Shown here: positions 16,104 to 24,560 of the stretch, in pieces | Numbering within the stretch: the stretch's first letter is position 1 | How the letters are laid out: each line of letters starts with the position of its first letter | NCBI GenBank assembly: GCA_965199665.1 | Contig: OZ241208.1 | Location: forward strand, 2,914,001-2,978,000 | Direction: 5' to 3' | Length of the DNA stretch: 64,000 nt | From: JAVVHH01 sp965199665 | Lineage (GTDB): Bacteria > Pseudomonadota > Alphaproteobacteria > Acetobacterales > Acetobacteraceae | Notes under the pieces: generated by a model | Database searches by the model: none | Told to the model about the DNA's origin: nothing | What the model saw: only the letters and a program-made list of their open reading frames with translations | Translations under genes and position numbers: made by a program

Positions 16104-17839
16104 CCACGCTGCGTCGCCGCCGGGCTGCCGCGCCGGGCCTGGGCGCCGTTCCCGCCCGGCGGCGGCGGATCGAGCCGGTGATGTTGGTCGCCGCCGCCGC
16201 CACGCTGGCACTGGTCTTCCTGATCGTCGGGCCGATCGCCAAGCTGGTGATCGCCAGCCTGCAGAACGGCGACACCGGCGCCTGGACGTTCGGCAACTAC
16301 GTGGAGGCCTACAGCAGCGCCCTGCGGCTGCGCGCGCTCGGCACCTCGCTGCTCTACGCCGCCGCGGTCACGGCCCTGTCGATCGTGCTGGCGGTGCCGA
16401 TCGCCTGGGGCGTGGCGCGGACGGACATGCCGGGCAAGCGGTTGGTCCGCGCGCTGGTGCTGGGCGCGTTCATCACCCCCTCCTACCTCGGCGCCATCGG
16501 CTGGATCCTGCTGGCCGGGCCCAATGCGGGCTGGATCAACAAGGCGTTCATGGCGGTGACCGGCGCCGAGCGCGGCTTTGCCAACGTCTACAGCTTCGGC
16601 GGGCTCGTCTGGGTCACGGCGCTGTACGCCTTTCCCTACATCTTCGTCTTCACGACCGACGCGCTGGAACGGGTGTCGTCGGAGATGGAGGAAGCCGCCA
16701 GCATCCTGGGCGCCTCCGGGCTGCGGACGGTGTTCCGCGTCACGCTGCCGCTGGTCACGCCGGCCATCCTGGGCGGCGCCATCGTCGTGTTCCTGGACAC
16801 GGTGGCGCTGTTCGGCACACCGGCGATCCTGGCGCTGCCGGCGCGCGTGCACGTGCTGACGCTCGAGCTATGGGGCTTCTTCCAGTTTCCCGTGCAGGCG
16901 GAGGTGGCGGCCGCGTACGCCATCCCGCTGGTGGGGATCACGGTGGCACTGTTCGCGATCCAGCGCCGGGTCCTGGGGCGGCGCAGCTACGTGTCGATGA
17001 CCGGCAAGGGCGGCAGCCGGGAGCTCAAGGCCTTGGGCGCCGGACGCTGGGTCGTGTTCGGCTACGCGCTGTTCGTGGTCGCCATGGCGGTGATCCTGCC
17101 CTACCTCGCGCTGGGCCAGGCGGCCTTCAGCCAGGCCTGGGGGCGGGGCTTCTCGTGGGGCAACCTCACCCTGGCGAACTTCCGGCTGCTGCTGATCGAC
17201 GACCCCACTGCGCGCGCGACGATCCTCAACAGCTTCACCTACTCGGCGGCCACGGCCTGCGTCGCGGTCGCGCTGGCGCTGGTCGTCGCGTACACGGTGC
17301 ACCGGCGGCTGGTGGGCCGGTTCGGCGCGGTGCTGGGCTTCCTGTGCGTGCTGCCGCTGGTGGTGCCGGGGATCGTGCTGGCGATCGGGTTCTACAGCGC
17401 CTGGGCGCCGCCGCCTTTGGCGCTGTATGGCACGGCGACGATCCTGGTGCTGGGGTTCACCGCGCGCTTCCTGCCGATCGCCTATTCGAGCTGCCTGGCC
17501 GCCATCCGGGCGCTGAACCCAGAGATGGAAGAGGCCGTCCGCATCCTGGGCGGCGGACGCATGCGCGCCCTGTCGCGCGTGGTGGTGCCGCTGCTCAAGA
17601 CCAGCCTGGTCGGCGCCTGGCTGCTGGTGTTCATCCCGGCCACCCGCGAGCTGAGCACCGCCATCTTCCTGGTCTCGGCCCGCACGCGGGTGATCTCCGT
17701 GATGATGCTCGACCTCAGCGAGAACGGCAGCTTCGAGGCACTGGCCGCCCTGGGCTTCTTCCTGCTCGGCGTCACGATCGCCATCGTGATGATCGGCTAC
17801 AAGCTCGTCGGCCGCGACTTCCTGCTCCGGCGCGGCTGA
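16091..17839 (+). CDS. ABC transporter permease, two fused membrane domains (FbpB-like)
   Basis: This 582-residue inner-membrane protein has about 12 transmembrane segments in two homologous halves. Each half has its own ATPase-docking EAA loop: EMEEAASILGASGLRTVFRV (about 198-217) and EMEEAVRILGGGRMRALSRV (about 478-497). Fusion of two permease domains is typical of iron/thiamine-type importers. It pairs with the preceding binding protein. No ATP-binding subunit follows; the next gene is a PAS regulator. The ATPase is presumably encoded elsewhere or shared. No clear Shine-Dalgarno precedes ATG 16091, consistent with translational coupling. Confidence 0.9.
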   Translation: MNSVATLRRRRAAAPGLGAVPARRRRIEPVMLVAAAATLALVFLIVGPIAKLVIASLQNGDTGAWTFGNYVEAYSSALRLRALGTSLLYAAAVTALSIVLAVPIAWGVARTDMPGKRLVRALVLGAFITPSYLGAIGWILLAGPNAGWINKAFMAVTGAERGFANVYSFGGLVWVTALYAFPYIFVFTTDALERVSSEMEEAASILGASGLRTVFRVTLPLVTPAILGGAIVVFLDTVALFGTPAILALPARVHVLTLELWGFFQFPVQAEVAAAYAIPLVGITVALFAIQRRVLGRRSYVSMTGKGGSRELKALGAGRWVVFGYALFVVAMAVILPYLALGQAAFSQAWGRGFSWGNLTLANFRLLLIDDPTARATILNSFTYSAATACVAVALALVVAYTVHRRLVGRFGAVLGFLCVLPLVVPGIVLAIGFYSAWAPPPLALYGTATILVLGFTARFLPIAYSSCLAAIRALNPEMEEAVRILGGGRMRALSRVVVPLLKTSLVGAWLLVFIPATRELSTAIFLVSARTRVISVMMLDLSENGSFEALAALGFFLLGVTIAIVMIGYKLVGRDFLLRRG

Positions 17840-17876
17840 CGGGCTATCCTGCCGCGTCGCCCGGCGTTACCGGCGC

Positions 17877-19436
17877 ATGGCGAAGAAGATCCCCCATCCC
17901 AAGGCCGACCGGACGCAGCTGCAGCAGATCATCGCCGGGCTACCGCAAGGCGTGGTGATCATCGACCCGGATCAGACCATCGCGTGGTGCAACGACGCGG
18001 CGCTGGCCATGCACGGCGTCAGTTCCCTGCGTGAGCTGGGGCACACCGTGTCCGACTACCGCGAGCGGTTCGAGCTGCGCTACCGCAACAGCCACAAGCT
18101 GCCGGCCGGCGAATACCCGATGGACCGCGTGGTTGCCGGCGAGGCGTTCACGCAGGTGGTGGTGGAGGTCAGCGTGCCGGGGGAGGCGCGGCACCGCGTG
18201 CACCAGATCCGCAGCCTCATCGTGACCGATCCCGAGGGCGACCCGGACTGCCTGGTGCTGCTGATCGAGGACGAGACGGAGCGTTTCAGCGCGGAAGAGC
18301 GTTTCGAGCGCGCCTTCAACGCCAACCCGGCGCCCGCCATTATCACCCGGCTCTCCGACTGCCGCTACATCAAGGTGAACCGCGGCTTTCTCGAGATGAC
18401 CGGCTTCACGAAAGAGGCCCTCATCGGCCGGTCCATGCACGATTACGACTTGCTGGAAGGCGCCGAACGCCGGGAGCTGGCCGTCGAGCGCCTGCATGCC
18501 GGCACGACGATCCCGCAGATGGAGGCGCTGCTGCGCACGGCCGATGGTGCGTTCAAGACGGTCATCATGGCCGGCCAGCCGCTCGAGCTCGGCGCGGAAG
18601 CCTGCCTCCTGTTCACCTTCGCGGACATCCAATCCCGCAAACAGGCGCAGGACGCGCTGGAGCAGAGCGAGCAGCGCTTCGCCGTGGCGTTCCGACTGGC
18701 CCCGGTGCCGATGGCGATCGTCGCGTTGGACGGGATGCGTGTGCTGGACATCAACGACGCTTTTACCGAGGCGATCGGCTGGGGGCGGGAGGAGGTCGTG
18801 GGCCGGAGCGGGACGGAGGCCGGGCTCTGGGGCGGCGACCCGGCGCTGGAGGCCGAGTTGACCCGGACCGGGCACCTGCGCGAGGCGGAGGTCTCGATGG
18901 AGACCCGGCAAGGCCGCCGCCGCGACCTGATGGTGTCGGCGGAAACGGTCACGATCCATGGCGAGCGCTGCGTGCTGGTCGCCATGCTCGACATCACGCA
19001 GCGCAAGCAGACGGAAGCGGAGCTGATCGCCGCGGTCGAAGCGGTGATGCAGGACACGACCTGGTTCGGCCAGAAGATCGTGGAGAAGCTCGCAAGCCTG
19101 ACGGATCGCGGCCCCAAGAAGCCGACCGGAACGGCCGTGGCGGACGTCACGCCACGGGGCCGGGCCGTCCTCGCGCTGATCGCGCAAGGGATCCGCGACG
19201 AGGAGATCGGCCAGCGGCTCGGCATGACACGGAACACGGTCCGCAATCACGTTTCCGCGATCTACAAGATCGTGGGCGTGAAACGACGCAGCGAGTTGGT
19301 GATCTGGGCGCGCGAACGCGGCCTCGGCCTGAGCGAGAAAGCCAAGCAGGAACAACGGCCAACGTCTCGCGCCAGTAGACGGCCGGTTCGATCGTCACGC
19401 CCACCCCATACAAAACCCATGGTGGATCAGACCTAG
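17877..19436 (+). CDS. Triple-PAS LuxR-family transcriptional regulator
   Basis: The 519-residue cytosolic protein has three PAS sensor modules: about 13-120 (LPQGVVIIDPDQTIAWCN), 140-260 (NPAPAIITRLSDCRYIKVN) and 268-382 (RLAPVPMAIVALDGMRVLDI). A LuxR-type helix-turn-helix follows at about 420-480 (TPRGRAVLALIAQGIRDEEI, RLGMTRNTVRNHVSAIYKIV). A basic tail ends the protein. No receiver or kinase domain is present, so it is a one-component sensor, perhaps of redox, light or a small ligand. It is followed by the stress/envelope cassette at 19.5-22.3 kb, a plausible target. Confidence 0.9.
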   Translation: MAKKIPHPKADRTQLQQIIAGLPQGVVIIDPDQTIAWCNDAALAMHGVSSLRELGHTVSDYRERFELRYRNSHKLPAGEYPMDRVVAGEAFTQVVVEVSVPGEARHRVHQIRSLIVTDPEGDPDCLVLLIEDETERFSAEERFERAFNANPAPAIITRLSDCRYIKVNRGFLEMTGFTKEALIGRSMHDYDLLEGAERRELAVERLHAGTTIPQMEALLRTADGAFKTVIMAGQPLELGAEACLLFTFADIQSRKQAQDALEQSEQRFAVAFRLAPVPMAIVALDGMRVLDINDAFTEAIGWGREEVVGRSGTEAGLWGGDPALEAELTRTGHLREAEVSMETRQGRRRDLMVSAETVTIHGERCVLVAMLDITQRKQTEAELIAAVEAVMQDTTWFGQKIVEKLASLTDRGPKKPTGTAVADVTPRGRAVLALIAQGIRDEEIGQRLGMTRNTVRNHVSAIYKIVGVKRRSELVIWARERGLGLSEKAKQEQRPTSRASRRPVRSSRPPHTKPMVDQT

Positions 19437-19518
19437 GTTCGCAACGATTTCAGTGCTTTGACCGGATCGGGCGGCTGTGCGTTGAACGCGTGAAGCAACC
19501 GGTCGAGGGAGGCCAGCC

Positions 19519-19692
19519 TTGAGCAAGGATGACAGGGACGGCGTGAAGAAGCAGGTCGCCGGCTCCCTCAAGGAGGCCATCGGCAAGATCGCGGGGGACC
19601 CGGCGGTGACGTCGGAAGGAGCGGCCGAGAAGGCCGCTGGCGAGCAGCAACGCGACGCTGCCGACCCCAAGCCCACCCCCCGACCGGCCTGA
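19519..19692 (+). CDS. Small CsbD-like protein, TTG start
   Basis: This is a 57-residue hydrophilic product starting at TTG 19519 with a near-ideal Shine-Dalgarno (GAGGGAGG). The sequence SKDDRDGVKKQVAGSLKEAI leads to GKIAGDPAVTSEGAAEKAAG, the KEAxGKxxGD...EGxAEKxxG pattern of the CsbD stress-protein family, then a charged Pro-ending tail. CsbD-like proteins are abundant, soluble, disordered general-stress proteins of unclear mechanism. It leads the run of genes 19519-22330 and is one of three such proteins in the window. Confidence 0.75.
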   Translation: MSKDDRDGVKKQVAGSLKEAIGKIAGDPAVTSEGAAEKAAGEQQRDAADPKPTPRPA

Positions 19693-19721
19693 CCGCCCCA
19701 CTTTTCCCGGAGAACCCGCTC

Positions 19722-20273
19722 TTGTCATTCATGTCTCGCCTCGCGAGCGGCGCGCTCGCCATGGCGACTGCCGGCTGCGCGCTGGCCACTGCGACACCCC
19801 CGTCGGTCGACGTCGCCGACGTGCGCGTTCTCGGCCTGGGTCTCCTGCAGCAACGGCTCGCCGTGACGCTCTGCGTCACGAACCCGAACCCGCAAGCGCT
19901 CGATTTCCGCCGGGTCACCGCCAATCTGGACGTATCGGGCGCACCGCTGGCCGCCGGGGTGAGCGACCTCGCGGTGCGCTTGCCGCCGACCTCCTCCACG
20001 CTGGTGCCGTTCACCGTCGTGACCACGACCGAGAATGTCGGGCCGCAGCTGCTCGGCGTGCTGCAGACCGGAACGGTGGACTACCGCGTCCACGGCTCGG
20101 TCTCGCTGGACGGTGCGCTCGGCATCACCCTGCCCTACTCGCGATCCGGCCGGTTGGACGCGATCGCCGGCGGCCTCCGCCTTGCCGATCAGATGGCCGA
20201 CCCGGCGCCGGCCGCCTCCGCCTGCGCCGTGCCGGGCCCACCCGCGGCGCTTCCGACGCGGTACGCACCATGA
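19722..20273 (+). CDS. LEA/WHy-domain lipoprotein
   Basis: Up to 183 residues. TTG 19722 is 8-9 nt from a GGAGAA ribosome-binding site; ATG 19731 is the alternative. The signal ends in a lipobox ATAGC, giving a lipid-anchored protein. The mature domain (VDVADVRVLGLGLLQQRLAV onward, with VTNPNPQALDFRRV and VPFTVVTTT) matches the LEA-14/WHy beta-sandwich, linked in other organisms to desiccation and hypersensitive-response tolerance. It lies between a CsbD-like gene and a porin and overlaps the porin start by four bases (ATGA), so it is translationally coupled. Confidence 0.8.
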   Translation: MSFMSRLASGALAMATAGCALATATPPSVDVADVRVLGLGLLQQRLAVTLCVTNPNPQALDFRRVTANLDVSGAPLAAGVSDLAVRLPPTSSTLVPFTVVTTTENVGPQLLGVLQTGTVDYRVHGSVSLDGALGITLPYSRSGRLDAIAGGLRLADQMADPAPAASACAVPGPPAALPTRYAP

Positions 20274-21784
20274 GGCCGATCGCTTCCCGCGCGCTCCCCG
20301 CCGCGGTGGCGTTGCTGCTGCCGCTGCACGCCGGCGCCCAGACGGCCACGAGCCCCGGCTCGGGTCAGGTCAGCGGCGCCCAGCCGGCACCGACCGCGAG
20401 CCAGGGCCCGCTCCCCGGCGCCGCCAGCGTGCCGACCGTGCCGACGGCGCCCGGGCCGGGCGAAGGCGGCTTCCTCGAGACGCTGGGCACGCGCAAGACC
20501 CTGCTCGGCGACGCCGGCGGCGTCCGGACGTCGCTCGGCCGGTATGGCATCTCCCTCGGCGCGACGGATACGGAAGAGGTTCTCGGCAACCCGGTCGGCG
20601 GCGTGCGCCAGGGTGCGATCTACGAAGGCCTGACCCAGCTCGGCCTGGGCCTGGACACCGAGCGGGCCTTTGGTTGGCAAGGCGGCACGTTCAACGTTAG
20701 CGCGTTGCAGATCCACGGGCGCGGCCTCACGCAGAACAACCTGAACACGCTCAAGACCGTCAGCACCATCGAGGCGACGCGGGCGACCCGGCTGTGGGAG
20801 CTCTGGTACCAGCAGACGTTCCTGAACGGGCGCGCGGACGTCAAGATCGGGCAGCAGAGCCTCGACCAGGAGTTCATCGTCAGCGTCTATGGCGGGCTGT
20901 TCGTCAACTCGGCCTTCGCCTGGCCGGTCCTGAACGCGTCCAACCTGTACGGTGGCGGCCCCGCCTTCCCGCTTGCCTCCTTGGGCGTGCGCGGCCGGGT
21001 GCAGCTCGGCACCAACGTCACCGTGCTGGGTGGCGTGTTCGACGACAATCCGACCGGCGGCACGTTCGCCAACGCGCTGCAGACGCGCGGCGCAGCGCAG
21101 TCGGGCACCGCCTTCAACCTCGACACCGGCGCGCTCTACATCGCGGAGGTGCAATACGCCACCAACCCGGCCAGCCGGGACCCGGCGGCCCCGCGCCCGA
21201 CCGGGTTGCCGGGCGTGTTCAAACTGGGCGGCTGGTTCGACAGCGCCCAGTTCGCGGTGCAGCCGCAGAACCGGATCCAGGGGCTGACCCGGCCGGGCGG
21301 ATCGACGCAGCCGACGCCGCTGCTTCGGCACGATTGGAGCATCTACGCCACCGCCGACCAGGCGCTCTGGGCGCCCGTGCCCGGCGGCCCGCAGACGGTC
21401 GGGGTGTTCATGCGCGCCATGGGAGCGCCCGGCGACCGCAACCTGGTCTCCGTCAGCCTCAATGGCGGCGTGGTCGTCAAGGCGCCGCTGCCGGGCCGGA
21501 ACGCGGACTCCTTCGGCGTCGGCTTTGGCTACAACCGGATCGGCGACGCGGCGGTGCGGCTCGACCTGCAGGCCCGGGCGGCGGGCGATTTCAGCAACTC
21601 GGTGCGCGGCTCCGAGGCGTTCGTTGAAGCGACCTACCAGGCGCGGCTGACCCCGTGGGCGACGCTGCAGCCGGACGTGCAATACGTCATCAACCCCGGC
21701 GGCGGCCTCAACCAGCCCAATGGCAGCGGCCAGAAAGTGAAGAACGCCGTCATCTTCGGCCTCCGCAGCAGCGTCATCTTCTGA
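20270..21784 (+). CDS. OprB-family carbohydrate-selective porin (copy 1)
   Basis: This 504-residue outer-membrane protein has a Sec signal (MRPIASRALPAAVALLLPLH, cleavage after AGA-Q). A Pro/Gly-rich linker follows, then the OprB beta-barrel with a GVRTSLGRYGISLGATDTEE strand pair, GAIYEG, ALQIHGRGL, TRATRLWELWYQQTF and GQQSLDQEF. It ends in ...SSVIF with a terminal Phe expected for barrel insertion. It would passively admit sugars or similar solutes. It is a clear paralogue of the porin at 35590, sharing these blocks. It starts inside the end of the WHy lipoprotein gene (ATGA overlap). Confidence 0.9.
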   Translation: MRPIASRALPAAVALLLPLHAGAQTATSPGSGQVSGAQPAPTASQGPLPGAASVPTVPTAPGPGEGGFLETLGTRKTLLGDAGGVRTSLGRYGISLGATDTEEVLGNPVGGVRQGAIYEGLTQLGLGLDTERAFGWQGGTFNVSALQIHGRGLTQNNLNTLKTVSTIEATRATRLWELWYQQTFLNGRADVKIGQQSLDQEFIVSVYGGLFVNSAFAWPVLNASNLYGGGPAFPLASLGVRGRVQLGTNVTVLGGVFDDNPTGGTFANALQTRGAAQSGTAFNLDTGALYIAEVQYATNPASRDPAAPRPTGLPGVFKLGGWFDSAQFAVQPQNRIQGLTRPGGSTQPTPLLRHDWSIYATADQALWAPVPGGPQTVGVFMRAMGAPGDRNLVSVSLNGGVVVKAPLPGRNADSFGVGFGYNRIGDAAVRLDLQARAAGDFSNSVRGSEAFVEATYQARLTPWATLQPDVQYVINPGGGLNQPNGSGQKVKNAVIFGLRSSVIF

Positions 21785-21793
21785 CGCTCCCAC

Positions 21794-21846
21794 GCGGCGG
21801 AATCCGCCGCCGCGACGGAAGCCCGGGCACGAATGGCGCGCCCGGG
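21794..21846 (+). terminator. Two GC hairpins after the porin gene (weak or attenuating)
   Basis: GCGGCG (21794-21799) pairs with CGCCGC (21805-21810), and CCCGGGC (21822-21828) pairs with GCCCGGG (21840-21846). Neither has a T tract, so full termination is doubtful. They could protect the porin 3' end or reduce read-through into the CsbD/ElaB-like gene at 21911. Confidence 0.35.
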
Positions 21847-21910
21847 CGTTGCATCACCGGGCGGCAGGGCGACCTCCGCCACATCAAGCGAAGACAGAAA
21901 GGACCACTTC

Positions 21911-22330
21911 ATGAGCGACAAGTTCGAAGGCACCGCGCGCAACATCGGCGGCAAGATCGAGGACGCGGCCGGCGGGCTGACCGGCGACTCCCGCACCCAG
22001 GCGCAAGGCAAGATCGACCAGGTGGCCGGGCAGGCGCAGCAGGCCTATGGCGACGCCAAGGAGAAGGTCTCGGCGGCCGCCAGCGACGCCAGCGCCACGG
22101 TGAGCGACATGGCCAAGCGCGCCAGCGAGCAGGCCAGCGACCTCGGCGAGCAGGTGTATCAGCAAGGCGCCCAGGCGGCCCAGTACGTCGGCGGCCAGCT
22201 GCGCGAGCATTCGACGGCCGCGATCATCGCCGCCGGCGCCATCGGCGTCATCGTCGGCTACCTGCTGGGCCGCCCGCCGCACGAGCGGGCCATCCAGGTC
22301 GGCCGCGCGCGTCTCGCCTACCGCGACTGA
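21911..22330 (+). CDS. CsbD-ElaB-like membrane-anchored stress protein
   Basis: The ATG at 21911 (Shine-Dalgarno AAAGGA) gives 139 residues; an upstream in-frame start at 21833 lacks similarity. Residues 1-45 follow the CsbD pattern (DKFEGTARNIGGKIEDAAGG, LTGD, QGKIDQVAGQ). Residues 45-100 are an Ala/Gln-rich amphipathic helical stretch. Residues about 106-127 are one transmembrane segment (AAIIAAGAIGVIVGYLLGR) as in DUF883/ElaB/YqjD proteins, which anchor ribosomes or other partners to the inner membrane. The CsbD-to-ElaB architecture joins the soluble and membrane versions of this stress family. Confidence 0.85.
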   Translation: MSDKFEGTARNIGGKIEDAAGGLTGDSRTQAQGKIDQVAGQAQQAYGDAKEKVSAAASDASATVSDMAKRASEQASDLGEQVYQQGAQAAQYVGGQLREHSTAAIIAAGAIGVIVGYLLGRPPHERAIQVGRARLAYRD

Positions 22331-22350
22331 TCTCGTCGCGCATTGTACGG

Positions 22351-22381
22351 ATCGGCGGCCTTCGGGCCGCCGATTTCGTTT
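22351..22381 (+). terminator. Rho-independent terminator
   Basis: ATCGGCGGCC (22351-22360) and GGCCGCCGAT (22365-22374) form a perfect 10-bp stem on a TTCG tetraloop, followed by a T-rich tail TTCGTTT (22375-22381). It ends the 19.5-22.3 kb cassette just before the convergent SDR gene. Confidence 0.9.
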
Positions 22382-23142
22382 CAGCGGGGCGCCATCCGCA
22401 GCGCGCCGTCGAGCCGGATGGTTTCGCCGTTCAGCATCGGGCTCGCGATGATGGACAGCACCAGTTCGGCGTATTCCGCCGGCCGGCCGAGCCGGCTGGG
22501 GAATGGCACCTGGGCGCCCAGCGAGTCCTGCGCCTTCTGCGGCAGGCCTTCGAGCATCGGGGTCAGGAACAGCCCGGGCGCGATCGTCATCACGCGGATC
22601 CCGTGCTGCGCCAGGTCGCGCGCCAACGGCAGCGTCAGCGCGGCCACCCCGCCCTTGGACGCCGCGTAGGCCGCCTGCCCGACCTGGCCGTCATAGGCGG
22701 CGACGGAGGCGGTGTTGACCACCACGCCGCGGCTCTCGCCGGCCGGGTCGGCCTTGGCGAGGCGGGCGGCGAACGCCGCCGTGACGCAGAACGTGCCGAT
22801 CAGGTTGACCTCGATCACCTTGCGGAACAGCGCCAGCGCATGCGGCGCGCCCTCGCGGTTGACCACCCGGGCGGCCGGCGCGATGCCGGCGCAATTGACC
22901 AACACCCGCGCGACGCCGTGCTCGCGTTCCGCGGTCTCCAAAGCCGCGGCCACGGCCGCCTCGTCGGTGACGTCGACCGCCTCGAACCGGCCGCCGATGG
23001 AAGCCGCGTGAGCCTGCCCGCGCTCGCGGTCGAGGTCCAGCAGCGTCACCCGCGCGCCCGCACGGGCCAGCGCGGCGCCGGTCGCCGCCCCCAATCCGGA
23101 GGCGCCGCCGGTCACGACCGCGGCGGTGTCGCGCAGCTCCAT
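22381..23142 (-). CDS. Short-chain dehydrogenase, 3-hydroxyacyl-CoA dehydrogenase type 2-like
   Basis: The 253-residue Rossmann enzyme has the cofactor motif TGGASGLG (11-18), an Asp after beta-2 (LLDLDRE) favouring NAD, NCAG (83-86) and the catalytic Ser146/Tyr159/Lys163 (YAASK). The overall sequence resembles the HSD10/HSD17B10 group, which oxidises 3-hydroxyacyl-CoAs. The start lies one base after the stop of the upstream MFS gene, so the two are co-transcribed; the enzyme may act on the imported compound. Substrate remains inferred. Confidence 0.88.
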   Translation of the reverse strand: MELRDTAAVVTGGASGLGAATGAALARAGARVTLLDLDRERGQAHAASIGGRFEAVDVTDEAAVAAALETAEREHGVARVLVNCAGIAPAARVVNREGAPHALALFRKVIEVNLIGTFCVTAAFAARLAKADPAGESRGVVVNTASVAAYDGQVGQAAYAASKGGVAALTLPLARDLAQHGIRVMTIAPGLFLTPMLEGLPQKAQDSLGAQVPFPSRLGRPAEYAELVLSIIASPMLNGETIRLDGALRMAPR

Positions 23143-23143
23143 C

Positions 23144-24448
23144 CTATTCGGCCGCCGCGGCGGTCATGACCGGCGCGGCCTCAAGATGCCGGTCGTGCCG
23201 TAGTGCCAGCACGATCAACATCGCCAGGAAGGCCAGCCCGGACAGCAGGAACAGCCCGCCCTGGTAGGAGGTGGTCGCATCCTTGATCGCGCCCATGGCG
23301 TAGGGCCCAGCGAAACCGGCAAGGTTGCCGATCGAGTTGATCACCGCGATGCCGCCCGCGGCCGCCATGCCCGACAGGAACGACGTCGGCAGCGTCCAGA
23401 ACACGGCCAGCGTGCCGAAGATTCCGAACGCGGCGACGCAGAACGCCACCATCTTCAACAGCGGATCGTCGATCACCGCCGCCGCGCCGATGCCGATTGC
23501 GGTCAGCAACAGCGCGATCGCGGTCAGCCCCTTGCGGTTGCCGGTCTGGTCCGACAGCCGGCCCCACACCAGCGTGGCGACGACGCCGATGACGAACGGC
23601 ACGGCCGAGATGAACGAGTTCTGCTGGGTCGTGACGCCGAACTGCCGGACGATCTGCGGCAGGAAGAAGCTCAGCCCATACAGGCTGGCGACCACGCCGA
23701 AATACACCAGGCTGAGCGCCAACACGCGCCCGTTGAACAGCGCGTCGCGGACGGAGAAGTGCTGCGCCTCCGTGCGGACCCGCTCTTCGGCCTGCAGGCG
23801 GCGCTGCAGCCAGTCGCGGCTGTCGGCCGGCAGCCAGGCGGCGTCGGCCGGGCGGTCGGTCAGGTAGAACAGCACCACGACCGACAGCACGAGCGCCGGG
23901 ACCGCCTCGATGATGAACAGCCACTGCCAGCCATGCATCCCGCCGAGCCCGTCCATGCCCAGCAGCGCGCCCGACACGGGCAGGCCCAGCACGGAGGACA
24001 GCGGGATGGCGGCCATGAAGTAACCCAGGATGCGGGCGCGGTAGGCAGCCGGGAACCAGAGCGTCAGGTAGAAGATGATGCCGGGGAAGAAGCCCGCCTC
24101 GGCCGCGCCCAACAGGCAGCGGACGACGTAGAAGCTCCACTCGCCGCCGATGAACGCCATCGCGCCCGACAGGATGCCCCAGGTGAACATGATGCGCGCG
24201 ATCCATTTGCGCGCGCCGAACCGGGCCAGGAACAGGTTGGACGGCACTTCGAACAGAAAATAGGTGAAGAAGAAGATGCCGGCGCCCAGCCCGTAGGCGG
24301 TCTGCGACAGGCCGAGATCGCGGTTCATGGTCAGCGCCGCGAAGCCGACATTGACCCGGTCGAGATAGGCGATGAAGTAGCAAACGATCAGGAACGGCAC
24401 GAGCCGCCACGTGACGCGCGCAAGCGTCCGCTTCTCGAGTTCCACCAC
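23144..24448 (-). CDS. MFS transporter, anion:cation symporter (phthalate/tartrate permease) type
   Basis: The 434-residue, 12-helix inner-membrane protein has the ACS-family N-terminus (RLVPFLIVCYFIAYLDRVNV, GFAALTMNRDLGLS, YGLGAGIFFFTYFLFEVPSN). The TM2-3 loop has RFGARKWIARI, and a long central loop precedes the second bundle. Such carriers import organic anions such as tartrate, phthalate, hexuronates or pantothenate with protons. It is first in a two-gene operon with the SDR and diverges from hflX. Confidence 0.88.
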   Translation of the reverse strand: MVELEKRTLARVTWRLVPFLIVCYFIAYLDRVNVGFAALTMNRDLGLSQTAYGLGAGIFFFTYFLFEVPSNLFLARFGARKWIARIMFTWGILSGAMAFIGGEWSFYVVRCLLGAAEAGFFPGIIFYLTLWFPAAYRARILGYFMAAIPLSSVLGLPVSGALLGMDGLGGMHGWQWLFIIEAVPALVLSVVVLFYLTDRPADAAWLPADSRDWLQRRLQAEERVRTEAQHFSVRDALFNGRVLALSLVYFGVVASLYGLSFFLPQIVRQFGVTTQQNSFISAVPFVIGVVATLVWGRLSDQTGNRKGLTAIALLLTAIGIGAAAVIDDPLLKMVAFCVAAFGIFGTLAVFWTLPTSFLSGMAAAGGIAVINSIGNLAGFAGPYAMGAIKDATTSYQGGLFLLSGLAFLAMLIVLALRHDRHLEAAPVMTAAAAE

Positions 24449-24560
24449 CGCGACCTCCCGTTTCGTTCATCGACGCTTGCGGCAGCGCCCGGGGATTTGC
24501 AAGGTGGATTTTCCGCCCGCGGGCGCGCGGCCCGGGGCGCAGCCGTGCTAATGCGGCGCG

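Noticed and set aside
13681..16296. An 871-codon open frame on the minus strand across the glycosyltransferase and binding-protein genes
   Set aside because: It crosses two well-supported genes and their gap and has no recognisable domain; Arg/His/Asp-rich shadow composition.
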